Positions 33,056 through 45,138 of a stretch of 64,000 bases of DNA are shown piece by piece. The DNA comes from Adiantum capillus-veneris (lineage: Eukaryota; Streptophyta; Polypodiopsida; Polypodiales; Pteridaceae): positions 625,001 to 689,000 of the forward strand of contig CM043967.1 of NCBI GenBank assembly GCA_014529385.2. The letters are read 5' to 3'. Position 1 is the first letter of the stretch; every line of letters starts with the position of its first letter. The position numbers were made by a program, and so were the translations under genes. The notes under the pieces were generated by a model, which searched no databases, was not told the origin of the DNA, and saw nothing but the letters and a program-made list of their open reading frames with translations.

Positions 33056-36000
33056 GTAGGTGCATCAAAGATCCACCACTTGGCCATTACAACAAAGGCT
33101 TGAAATGTGGATGCGATTGTTGGTGTCTCCTAGATCCACCACTTGGCCATTCTAACCCATGTCTTAAAGCTAGGTGCATTCAACACTTGTCCATCATAAC
33201 AGTTGTAATTTTTAACCAATGTTTGTGGGATGAGTAGATCCTAGATCCACCACTTGGCCTTTTAGACTAAGAAAAAGAAAGTAGATACATCAAACATCCA
33301 CCACTTGGCCATTATAATAGCAAATTCTTGAAATGTGGATCCAATTGTTGGTGCCTCCTAGATCCACCACTTGGCATTCTAACCATGTCTTAAAATTAGG
33401 TTCATTCAACACTTGGCCATCATAACACTTGTAATTTTACACAATGTGTGTGGGATGAGTAGATCCTAGATCCACCACTTCGCCATTATAACAAAGGCTT
33501 GAAATGTGGATCCAATTGTTGGTGTCTCCTAGATCCACCACTTGGCCATTCTAACCCATATCTTAAAGTTAGGTGCATTCAACACCTGGCCATCATAACA
33601 CTTAAAATTTTGCACAATGTTTGTGGGATGAGTAGACCCTAGATCCACCACTTGGCCATTTAGACTAAGAATTAGGAAGTAGGTGCATCAAAGATCCACC
33701 AATTGGCCATTATAACAAAGGCTTGAATTGTGGATCCAATTGTTAGTGTCTGCTAGATCCACCACTTGGCCATTCTAACCATGTCCTTAAGTTAGGTGCC
33801 TTCAGCACTTGGCCATCCTAATATTTCTAATTTTACACAATGTTTGTGCAATGAGTAGATCATAGATCCACCACATGGCCATTTACACCAAGAATTGGGA
33901 AGTAGGTGCATCAAAGATCCACCACTTGGCCATTATAACGAAGGCTTGAATTGTGGATCCAATTGTTTGTGTGTCCTACATCCACCAGTTGGCCATTCTA
34001 ACCCATGTCTTAAAGTTAGATGCATTCAACACTTGGCCATCATAACACTTGTAATTTTTGACAATGTTTGTGGGATAAGTAGATCTTACATCCACCACTT
34101 GGCCACTTAAACTAGGAATTAAGAAGTAGGTGCATCAAAGACCCACCACTTGGCTATTATAACAAAGGCTTGAAATCTAGATTCAATTGTTGTTGTCTCT
34201 TAGATCCAGCACTTGGCCATTCTAACCAGTGTCTTAAAGCTAGGTGCCTTTAACACTTGGCCATCGTAATTGTTCTAAATTTTTTCCAATGTTTGTGGGA
34301 TGTGTAGATCCTAGATCCACCACTTAGGGATTTAAACTAAGAATTAGGAAGTAGGTGCATCAAAGATCCACCACTTGGCCATTATAATAGCGAATGCTTG
34401 AAATGTGGATCCAATTGTTGGTGTCTCCTAGATCCACCACTTGGCATTCTAACCATGTCTTAAAGTTAGGTACATTCAACACTTGGCCATCATAACACTT
34501 GTAATTTTACACAATGTTTGTGGAATGAGTATATCTTAGATCCACCACTTGGCCATTTAGACTAAGAATTGGGAAGTAGGTGTATTAAAGATCCACCACT
34601 TACCCTTTGTAACGAACGCTTGAATTGTGGTTTGAATTGTTGGTGTGTCCTAGATCCACTCCCTTGCCATTCTAACCATGTCTTAAAGTTAAGTACATTC
34701 AACACTTGCCCATGATAACACTTGTAATTTTACACAATGTTTGTGGGATGAGTAGACCCTAGATACACCACTTGGCCATTTAGACTAAGAATTGGAAAGT
34801 AGATGCATCAAAGATCCACCACTTGGCCATTATAACAAAGGCTTGAATTGTGGTTTGAATTGTTGGTGTGTCCTAGATCCACCACTTGTCCATTCTAACC
34901 ATGTCTTAAAGTTAGGTGCATTCAACAGTTGGCCATCATAACACTTGTAATTTTGCACAGTGTCTGTGGGATGAGTAGATCCTAGATCCACCACTTGGGC
35001 ATTCAGACTAACAATTGGGAAGTAGGTGCATCAAAGCTCCACCATTTGGCCATTATAACAATGGCTTCAAATGTGGATCCAATTATTGTGTCTCCTAGAT
35101 CCACTGTTTGGCCATTCTAACCCATGTCTTAAAGTTAGGTGATTCAACACTTGGCCATCATAACAGTTGTAGTTTTTACCCAATGTTTGTGGGATGAGTA
35201 GATCCTAGATCCACCACTTGGCCTTTTAGAATAAGAAAAAGGAAGTAGATACATAAAACATCCACCACTTGGCCATTATAATAACAAATGCTTGAAATGT
35301 GGATACAATTGTTGGTGCCTCCTAGATCCACCACTTGGCATTCTAACCAATGTCTTAAAGTTAGGTCCATTAAACACTTGGCCATCATAACACTTGTAAT
35401 TTTACACAATGTGTGTGGGATGAGTAGATCCTAGATCCACCACTTGACCATTCAGACTAACAATTGGGAAGCAGGTGCATCAAAGCTCCACCACTTGGCC
35501 ATTATAACAAAAGCTTGAAATGTGGGTCCAATTGTTGGTGTCTCCTAGATCCACCACTTGTTCATTCTAACCCATATCTTAAAGCTAGGTGCATTCAACA
35601 CCTGGCCATCATAACACTTGTAACTTTGCACGATGTTTGTGGGATGAGTAGATCCTAGATCCACCACTTGGCCATTTACACTAAGAATTGGGAAGTAAGT
35701 GCATCAAAGATCCAGGACTTGGCCATTATAACAAAGGCTTGAATTGTGGATCCAATTGTTGGTGTGTGCTAGAATCACCACTTAGCCATTCTAACCATGT
35801 CCTACAGTTAGGTGCATTCAACACTTGGCCATCATCATATTTCTAATTTTACCCAAGGTTTGTGGGATGTGTAGATCATGGATCCACCACTTAGGGATTT
35901 AGACTAAGAATTAGGAAGTAGGTGCATCAAAGATCCACCACTTGGCCATTATAATGAAGGTTTGAATTGTGGATCCAATTGTTTGTGTCTCCTAGATCCA

Positions 36001-36123
36001 CCACTTTGCCATTATAACCAATATCTTAAAGTTAGATTCATTCAACACTTGGCCAAATATAACACTTTTAATTTTTGACAATGTTTGTGGGATCAGTAGA
36101 TCTTAGATCCACCACTTGGCCAT
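33056..36123. repeat. Satellite block 1 (~225 bp monomer, ~13-14 copies)
   Basis: Head-to-tail monomers of about 225 bp, each with four shorter sub-units that carry the core CCACTTGGCCAT at intervals of roughly 52, 63, 44 and 66 bp. Landmarks include GGAAGTAGGTGCATCAAAG, TTGTGGATCCAATTGTT and ACAATGTTTGTGGGATGAG. Monomers differ by scattered substitutions and small indels. Confidence 0.95.
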
Positions 36124-37086
36124 TGTTGGAGGCTCGCCATAGCATAGGCAATCTCCCACAAAATCTATCAATCCAGAGAGAGAGAGAGAGAGAGAGAGAG
36201 CATGACCCGACTAGGGCTTGGAAGCATCACACAAAGAATGTGCGAGAGCATCATCGGATGCAAATATTGAGAGGTTTCAAGAGCGCGCATCCTCCAATGC
36301 AAATAGAAATCATCCCAAATCAACTAATGCTAATCGCACATCAAGCATCAATACAAGCTATCATCTACACACATCAAGAAACGAAGTGAAACACACTAAT
36401 CTTGGAGTCTCTCAAGCACAACTCTAATTACATGCATTGAAAATTAAGCACACAAGATCACATTCAAGTCGGCCACCCCAACCATGCCAATCATGGTGTC
36501 CAAATCAAGCACACATAATCAAATTAAGCTCAAGGCTTCTTAAACCCACACACACACAAGCACACCATTACAGGACAACTCTAATCCCTCAATCATGAGT
36601 ACACCCACTCCGCTTAATCGAGAGAGTTAGATAAGGACTCCACTAGTCGGAGTAGCTTAGCACAAGTAAGAGTTAGATTAGAAAAGATCAACACTTCAAA
36701 ACAATGAAGAAAAGTAGAGAAACATGATTGACAACACAATGAAGATTAAATTAATTAAGAGAGGATTACACTAATTACATGTGATTAGCACTAGCCTTCT
36801 AAGCATGGGCATTAAGCTCAAAGGCTAGGCCATCAAGAGCTACTCTAGGGAGATATTTCTCAAAAGGACCACTCCAGAATGACCTCTCATTAAGCATAGG
36901 GCTCTTTTATAGCTTTGGGCCTCAAACCCTTCAACTATGGGATAAAGTGAGCTCTCTAGCCTAGACTCATACAACTTTGGAACTCCTAAATGAGCCCAAA
37001 CCCTATACATGAAAAGTAAATATTGTGCACTATGGCACACCCACAGCTTGGTGCATAATTGGTGCAACTGCTAGACGTTGCTAACA
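36124..37086 (-). mobile_element. Solo LTR (963 bp) inserted in the satellite
   Basis: TGTTGG...CTAACA termini are flanked by a perfect 5 bp target duplication GCCAT (36119-36123 and 37087-37091), and satellite resumes in register. A TATA box on the - strand (CTATAAAAGAGCC, 36905-36911) sets orientation. No primer-binding site, polypurine tract or internal region is present, so this is the product of LTR-LTR recombination. A short GA tract lies at 36177-36200. It does not obviously match the LTRs of A, C or D. Confidence 0.85.
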
Positions 37087-40000
37087 GCCATTTAGACTAG
37101 GAATTAAGAAGTAGGTGCATCAAAGACCCACCACTTGGCTATTATAACGAAGGCTTGAAATCTGGATCCAATTGTTGTTGTCTCCTAGATCCACCACTTG
37201 GCCATTCTAACCAATGTCTTAAAGCTAGGTACCTTTCACACTTGGCCATCATAATTGTTCTAACTTTTACCCAATGTTTGTGGGATGTGTAGATCCTAGA
37301 TCCACCACTTAGGGATTTAGACTAAGAATTAGGAAGTAGGTGCATCAAAGATCCACGACTTGGCCATTATAATAACGAATGCTTGAATGTGGATCCAATT
37401 GTTGGTGTCTACTAGATCCACCACTTGGCATTTTAACCATGTTTTAAAGTTAGGTACATACAACACTTGGCCATCATAACACTTGTAATTTTACACAATG
37501 TTTGTGGGATGAGTATATCTTAGATCCACCACTTGGCCATTTAGACTAAGAATTGGGAAGTAGGTGTATTAAAGATCCACCACTTAGCCATTGTAATGAA
37601 GGCTTGAATTGTGGTTCAAATTGTTTGTGTGTCCTAGATCCACCACTTGGCCATTCTAACCATGTCTTAAGTTAGGTACATTCAACACTTGCCCATGATA
37701 ACACTTGTAATTTTACACAATGTTTGTGGGATGAGCAGATCTTAGATTCACCACCTAGCCATTTAGACTAAGAATTGGAAAGTAGATGCATCAAAGATCC
37801 ACCACTTGGTCATTATAACAAAGGCTTGAATTGTGGTTTGAATTGTTGGTGTGTCCTAGATCCACCACTTCTCCATTCTAACCATGTCTTAAAGTTAGGT
37901 GCATTCAACAGTTGGCCATCGTAACACTTGTAATTTTACACAATATCTGTGGGATGAGTAGATCTTAGATCCACTACTTTGCCATTCAGACTAACAATTG
38001 GGAAGTAGGTGCATCAAAGCTCCACCATTTGGCCATTATAACAAAGGCTTGAAATGTGGATCCAATTGTTGGTGTCTCCTAGATCCACCACTTGTCCATT
38101 ATAACCCATATCTTAAAGTTAGGTGCGATCAACACCTGGGCATCATAACACTTAAAATTTTTCACAATGTTTGTGGGATGAGTAGATCCTAGATCCACCA
38201 CTTGGCCATTTAATATAAGAATTGGGAAGTAGGTGCATCACTTGGCCATTATAACAAAGGCTTGAATTGTGGATCCAATTGTTGGTGTCTGCTAGATCCA
38301 CTGCTTGGCCATTATAACCATGTCCTAAAGTTAGGTGCATTCAACACTTGGCAATCATAATATTTCTAAATTTACACAATGTTTGTGCAATGAGTAATTC
38401 ATAGATCCACCACATGGCCATTTACACCAAGAAATGGGAAGTAGGTGCATCAAAGATCCACCACTTGGCCATTATAATTAAGGCTTGAATTATGGATCCA
38501 ATTGTTTGTGTCTCCTAGATCCACCACTTGGCCATTCTAACCTATATCTTAAAGTTAGATGCATTCAACACTTGGCCATCATAACACTTGTAATTTTTGA
38601 CAATGTTTGTGGGATCAGTAGATCTTAGATCCACCACTTTTCCATTTAGACTAGAAATTGGGAAGTAGGTGCATCAAAGACCCACCACTTGGCTATTATA
38701 ATGAAGGCTTGAAATCTGGATCCAATTGTTGCTATCTCCTAGATCCACCACTTGGCCATTATAACCAATGTCTTAAAGCTAGGTGCCTTTAATCCTTGGC
38801 CATCGTAATTGTTCTAACTTTTACCCAATGTTTTGTGGGATGTGTAGATCCTAGATCCACCACTTAGGGATTTAGACTAAGAATTAGGAAGTAGGTGCAT
38901 CAAATATCCACAACTTGGCCATTATAATAAACAATGCTTGAAATGTGGATCCAATTGTTGGTGTATCCTAGATCCACCAATTGGCATTCTAACCATGTCT
39001 TAAAGCTAGGTACATTCCACACTTGGCCATCATAACACTTGTAATTTTACACAGTGTTTGTGAGATGAGTAGATCTTAGATCCACCACTTGGCCATTTAG
39101 ACTAAGAATTGGGAAGTAGGTGTATTAAAGATCCACCACTTAGCCATTGTAACGAAGGCTTGAATTGTTGTTCGAATTGTTGGTGTGTCCTAGATCCACC
39201 ACTTGGCCATTCTAACCATGTCTTAAAGTTAGGTACATTCAACACCATCCCATGATAACACTTGTAATTTTACACAATGTTTGTGGGATGAGTAGATCCT
39301 AGATTCACTAGCTTGCCATTTAGACTAAGAATTGGAAAGTAGATGCATCAAAGATCCACCACTTGGCCATTATAACAAATGCTTGAATTGTGATTTAAAT
39401 TATTGGTGTGTCCTACATCCACCAGTTGTCCATGCTAACCATGTCTTAAAGTTAGGTGCATTCAACAGTTGGCCATCATAACACTTGTAATTTTACACAA
39501 TGTTTGTGGGATTAGTAGATCCTAGATCCACCACTTCGCCATTCAGACTAACCATTGCGAAGTAGGTTCATTAAAGCTCCACCATTTGGCCATTATAACA
39601 AAGGCTTGAAATGTGGATCCAATTGTTGGTGTCTCCTAGATCCACCACTTGGCCATTCTGACCCATATCTTAAAGTTAGGTGCATTCAACACCTGGGCAT
39701 CATAACACTTGTAATTTTGCACAACGTTTGTGGGATGAGTAGATCATAGATCCACCACTTGGCCATTTAGACTAAGAATTTGGAAGTCGATGCATGAAAG
39801 ATCCACCAATTGGCCATTTTAACAAAGGCTTGAATTGTGGATCCAATTGTTGGTGTTTGCTAGATCCACCTCTTGGCCATTATAGCCATGTCCTAAAGTT
39901 AGGTGCATTCAACACTTGGCCATCATAATATTTCTAAATTTACACAATGTTGGTGCGATGCGTAGATCATAGATCCACCACATGGCCATTTACACCAAGA

Positions 40001-42100
40001 ATTAGGAAGTAGGTGCATCAAAGATCCACCACTTGGCCATTATAATGAAGGCTTGGATTGTGGATCCAATTATTTGTGTCTCCTAGATCCACCACTTGGC
40101 CATTCTAACCCATATCTTAAATTTAGATGCATTCAACACTTGGCCATCATAACACTTGTAATTTTTTACAATGTTTGTGGGATCAGTAGAGTTAGGTCCA
40201 TTCAACACTTGGCCATCATAACACTTATAATTTTACAGAATGTTTGTGGGATGAGTAGATCTTAGATCCACCACTTGACCATTTAGACTAAGAATTGGGA
40301 AGTAGGTGTATTAAAGATCCACCTTTTAGACATTGTAACGAAGGCTTGAATTGTGGTTCGAATTGTTGGTGTGTCCTAGATCCACTACTTGGCCATTCTA
40401 ACCATGTCTTAAAGTTAGGTATATTAACCACTTGCCCATGATAACACTTGTAATTTTACACAATGTTTGTGGGATGAGTAGATCCTAGATCCACCAGCTG
40501 GCCATTTAGACTAAGAATTGGAAAGTAGATGCATCAAACATCCACCACTTGGCCATTATAACAAAGGCTTGAATTGTGGTTTGAATTGTTGGTGTGTCCT
40601 AGATCCACCACTTGTCCATTTTAACCATGTCTTAAAGTTAGGTGCATTCAACAGTTGGCCATCATAACACTTGTAATTTTACACAATGTATGTGGGATCA
40701 GTAGATCCTACATCCACCACTTGGCCATTATAACGAACAATTGGGAAGTAGGTGCATCAAAGCTCCACCATTTGGCCATTATAACGAAGGCTTGAAATGT
40801 GGATCGAATTGTTGGTGTCTCGTAGATCCACCAGTTGGCCATTCTAGACCCATATCTTAAAGTTAAGTGCATTCAACACCTGGACATCATAACACTTGTA
40901 ATTTTTCACAACATTTGTGGGATGAGTAGATCTTAGATCCACCACTTGGACATTTATACTAAGAATTGGGAAGTAGGTGTATTAAAGATCCATCGCTTAG
41001 CCATTGTAACGAAGGCTTGAATTGTCGTTCGAATTGTTGGTGTGTCCTAGATCCACCACTTGGCCATTCTAACCATGTCTTAAAGTTAGCTACATTCAAC
41101 ACTTGCCTATGATAACACTTGTAATTTTACACAATGTTTGTGGCATGAGTAGATCCTAGATCCACCACCTGGCCATTTAGACTAAGAATTGGGAAGTAGG
41201 CACATCAAAGATCCACCACTTGGCCATTATAATGAAGGCTTGAAATGTGGATCCAATTGTTTGTGTCTCCTAGATCAACCACTTGGCCATTCTAACCCAT
41301 GTCTTAAAATTAGGTGCATTCAACAGTTGTCCATCATAACACTTGTAATTTTACACAATGTTTGTGTGATGAGTAGATCTTAGATCCACCATTTGGCCAT
41401 TTAGACTAAGAATTGTGAAGTAGGTGCATCAAAGATCCACCACATGCCCATTATAACAAAGGCTAGAATTCTCTATCCAATTGTTGGTGTCTCCTAGATC
41501 CACCACTTGGCCATTCTAACCCATATCTTACAGTTAGGTGCATTCAACACCTGACCATCATAACACTTGTAATTTTACACAATGTTTGTTGGATGAGGAG
41601 ATCCTATATCCACCACTTGGCCATTTAGACTAAGAATTGGGAAGTAGGTGTATCAAAGATCCACCACTTGGCCATTATAACGAAGGCTTAAATGGTGGAT
41701 CCAATTCTTAGTGTACCCTAGATCCACCATTTGGCCATTCTAACCCTTGTCTTAAAGTTTTATGAATCCCACACATGGCCATCATAAGACTTGTAATTTT
41801 ACACAATGTTTGTGGGATAAGTAGATCCTAGATCCACCACTTGGCCATTTACACTAAAAGCTGGGAAGTAGGTGTATGAAAGTTCCACCATTTGGCCATT
41901 TACACTAAGAATTGGAAAGTAGGTGCATCAAAGATTTACCACTTGGTCATTATAACGAATCCTTGAATTGTGGATCCAATTGTTTGTGTCTCCTAGATCC
42001 GCCACTTTGGCCATTCTAACCCATGTCTTAAACTTAGATGCATTCAACACTTGGCCATCATAACACTTGTAATTTTTGACAATGTTTGTGGGATCAATAG
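37087..42100. repeat. Satellite block 2 (~225 bp monomer, ~22 copies)
   Basis: Continues block 1 after the solo LTR with the same monomer. It includes a few local rearrangements, such as a skipped sub-unit near 40190. It ends at the target duplication AATAG (42096-42100) of the copia element. Confidence 0.95.
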
Positions 42101-42327
42101 TGTTGGAATTAGGGTTGCAGAGAAACACACACAGCTTGGAGAAGACGAAGGAAGCTCAAGGCACACAATAGAGAGTGTATTACTTAGTGTGCAATGGAAA
42201 GATAGATAGCCCTAGAGTGATGGGCGTATATACAATGCACGGGGGAAAAAACCTCCTAAAGAGGGAAAAAATGCCCCGGCGGTCCTAGTGTGTTCACACA
42301 CATCACTACCACATGTATATGGTAACA
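42101..42327 (-). repeat. 3' LTR of the copia element
   Basis: 227 bp, preceded in sense orientation by the polypurine tract. It carries the same TATA-like TGTATATACG as the 5' LTR. Confidence 0.95.
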
Positions 42328-42340
42328 AATCCCCCCTGGA
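42328..42340 (-). other. Polypurine tract of the copia element
   Basis: The - strand reads TCCAGGGGGGATT immediately before the 3' LTR. It would prime plus-strand DNA synthesis. Confidence 0.75.
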
Positions 42341-42402
42341 GTGATGCGGTGAACGAGAGCTGGCACATGAGTAAAGGGAAGTGCCATGCCCTGAGGACAG
42401 GA

Positions 42403-45138
42403 TCAGTCCACAAAGGGGAGTAAGCCCAAAGCTTTGCGGAAAGCTTCAAGCTTCTCACGAGACAATGCCTTTGTGAAAAGATCTGCAAGGTTGTCCTGTG
42501 TTGGCACATAAGCCAAGCTGATCTCTCCTGCTGAGAGCCTCTCCCTGACATAGTGGTAATGCACCTCAATGTGCTTTGTGCGAGCATGGAAAACTGGGTT
42601 CCTCGCAACTGCCAATGCGCTCTGACTGTCAGTGTAGATAGTGTTGGCAGTGTCCTGTCCAACACACAAGTCAGCCATAAGGCGTCTGAGCCATACACAC
42701 TCAACCGTAGCTATGAAGACTGCCCTGTACTCAGCCTCACAACTCGAAGTGGCCACAGTAGGTTGCTTCTTGCTCAACCATGATATACATGAACTGCCAA
42801 GCATGAAACAAAAACCACTTGTGGACACTCGCGTGTCAAAACAACCAGCCCAATCTGAGTCCGAAAAAGCATGTAAGTCTGGCGGCAATGATCCCCCCTT
42901 GGGATAAAACAAGCCAAGATGTAAAGTGCCACTAAGGTAGCGGAAAATCCTCTTGACAGCCTGCCAATGCTTAGACCCTGGGCTATGCATAAATCTGCTG
43001 ACTTGCGAGACTGCAAACTGAATATTTGGCCTCGTGTTGCATACATAAATGAGGCAGCCAACAGCAGTTTGGTAAAGAGTGACATCAGCAGGATCGCCAG
43101 CATCATGTAGACTCAACTTCAAACCTGTTTCCATGGGAGTGGCAATAGGTTTGCAATCCTCAAGTCCAAACTTACATAGCAATGTCTCTATGTAACTTTT
43201 CTGACACAAGGCAATACCACCATCACACTGCTTAAACTGTATACCCATGTAATGATGCAACAGCCCCAAATCTTTCATCTTGAAAGTAGCATTCAAATCA
43301 GCCTTAAATTCAGCAATATGTCTCTCATTTGGTCCAGTGATCAGCAAATCATCAACATAAAGAACCACAATGAGAAATACATCATCCTCACGCTTTACAT
43401 ACAATGTGCTTTCTGTTGGACTGTTACGAAAGCCTCGTTTAACCAAATGAGTGTCAGCTTTCTCATACCAAGCACGAGGAGATTGCTTCAACCCATACAA
43501 AGCCTTCTTACATTTGCACACTTTGTCCTCTTGTCCTTTTATGACAAAACCGCGAGGCTGCGTTACATAAACTTCCTCAAATATGTCACCATTCAAGAAA
43601 GCAGTAACAATGTCTGATTGATGTACATCCCAACCAAAATGAGCTGCCAATGCACATAGAAAACGCACAGTAGTCATACGACAAGTGGGAGCAAAAGTCT
43701 CTTCATAATCTATGCCTTTTTGTTGTGCATAACCCTTTGCAACAAGTCGAGCCTTAGGGCGATCGATCTCACCATCCGGCTTGCGTTTCAACTTGTAAAC
43801 CCACTTCGTACCAATGGCCTTTTTGCCAGGAGGCAAATCACATAAAGTCCATGTGTCATTCTCTATAAGTGCATCATATTCTGATTTCATGGCAGCAATC
43901 CAATTTTCTGAATTCTGTGCTTCATCAAAGGACAGAGGCTCCTCAACATCATGTAAACTAGACACAGCCAAAGCATAACAATCTGATGCATAAGATGCAT
44001 GGCGAGAGCCTGAACGAGTACGACTAGATAAAGGTGCATCCAATTTACTGTCACACAAAGTGTGCACCAGCCATTTTGGCATACCTCTAGCTTGCTCATT
44101 TTCCGCCCTTTCCTCATCAAGTACATCATGTACATCTGCATCAGTAATAGGCTGTTCTAAAACATTTTCAGAAACCCCCATAGGCTGTACATTTGCCTCA
44201 TTGGAACTTACATTCGTATTTCCACCACTGAAAAGAGGCAACAAAGTGTCATAAATGTCCTGTGAGCTTACATTACTGTCTCTAGTACATGACAGCAAGG
44301 GTTGAACAGAATCTTCCACAAACACTACATCCCGTGAAACCAAAATACGTTTTGTTTGCGGATGATACAACCTGTAACCTTTGCTTTCAGCACTATAACC
44401 AACAAAAATACATTTGACAGCCTTATCATCCAATTTCCTGCGCTGCACTTGTGGCACCAAAGCATATGCCAAACAGCCAAAAACACGCATGTGCTCAATA
44501 GAAGGTTTTCTATCATGCCATGCTTCATATGGAGTAATAGACTGCAAAGCTTTCGTAGGACACCTGTTAAGTACATAAGTGGCACACATGATGGCCTCAA
44601 GCCAAAAAGAATGCGGCAAAGCTTGACTTTTGACCATACATCGTGCCATTTCCGTTAGTGACCTGTTTTTCCTCTCAGCAACACCATTTTGCTGAGGTGT
44701 ATAAGGCACTGTACATTGGTGTTTTATCCCACGACTAGCCAGAAATGCATTAAATTCATGAGACATATACTCCCCCCCTCGATCGGAACGGAGGGTGCCC
44801 ATAGTACATTTTGAGACATTTTCAGCCATAGCCAAAAATTGTTTGAAGCACATAAAAACTTCGGACTTTGCTTTAAGCGGAAATACCCACGCATGCCTGG
44901 AGTAATCATCAATGAAAGTCACGAAGTGCAGGTAATTGCCCAAGGACGGAGTTTGCATGGGCCCACAAACGTCACTATGCACAAGCTGCAACCTGCATGT
45001 GGCCCTAACTGAACCATCCTTTGGAAACTTGCTGCATTTTACCCAGAATACAGCCTTCACAAACATGTTTGATAGGTGCTTCAAGAGGCGGCAAAGAAGC
45101 AACCATATCAGATTTCTGCAAACGCAGCAAACTGGCAA
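42403..45138 (-). CDS. Copia pol: integrase, reverse transcriptase, RNase H
   Basis: 911-codon frame, continuous with the gag-protease ORF except for a one-base frame change near 45020-45045; residues before about 35 are an alternative-frame artefact. Integrase acidic triad at residues 56 (VHSDVCGP), 119 (RSDRGGEY) and 155 (NGVAERKN), with 35 residues between the last two (DD35E). RT has QSDIVTAFLNGD and the YVDD box at 594-597. RNase H has acidic residues at 760/762 (FSDSDW), about 801 (SSCEAEY), 837 (YTDSQS) and 882 (PTQDNLAD). It copies element RNA to DNA and inserts it into the genome. All catalytic motifs are intact. The C-terminus ends at 42403, ~60 bp before the polypurine tract. Confidence 0.9.
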   Translation of the reverse strand: MPVCCVCRNLIWLLLCRLLKHLSNMFVKAVFWVKCSKFPKDGSVRATCRLQLVHSDVCGPMQTPSLGNYLHFVTFIDDYSRHAWVFPLKAKSEVFMCFKQFLAMAENVSKCTMGTLRSDRGGEYMSHEFNAFLASRGIKHQCTVPYTPQQNGVAERKNRSLTEMARCMVKSQALPHSFWLEAIMCATYVLNRCPTKALQSITPYEAWHDRKPSIEHMRVFGCLAYALVPQVQRRKLDDKAVKCIFVGYSAESKGYRLYHPQTKRILVSRDVVFVEDSVQPLLSCTRDSNVSSQDIYDTLLPLFSGGNTNVSSNEANVQPMGVSENVLEQPITDADVHDVLDEERAENEQARGMPKWLVHTLCDSKLDAPLSSRTRSGSRHASYASDCYALAVSSLHDVEEPLSFDEAQNSENWIAAMKSEYDALIENDTWTLCDLPPGKKAIGTKWVYKLKRKPDGEIDRPKARLVAKGYAQQKGIDYEETFAPTCRMTTVRFLCALAAHFGWDVHQSDIVTAFLNGDIFEEVYVTQPRGFVIKGQEDKVCKCKKALYGLKQSPRAWYEKADTHLVKRGFRNSPTESTLYVKREDDVFLIVVLYVDDLLITGPNERHIAEFKADLNATFKMKDLGLLHHYMGIQFKQCDGGIALCQKSYIETLLCKFGLEDCKPIATPMETGLKLSLHDAGDPADVTLYQTAVGCLIYVCNTRPNIQFAVSQVSRFMHSPGSKHWQAVKRIFRYLSGTLHLGLFYPKGGSLPPDLHAFSDSDWAGCFDTRVSTSGFCFMLGSSCISWLSKKQPTVATSSCEAEYRAVFIATVECVWLRRLMADLCVGQDTANTIYTDSQSALAVARNPVFHARTKHIEVHYHYVRERLSAGEISLAYVPTQDNLADLFTKALSREKLEAFRKALGLLPFVD

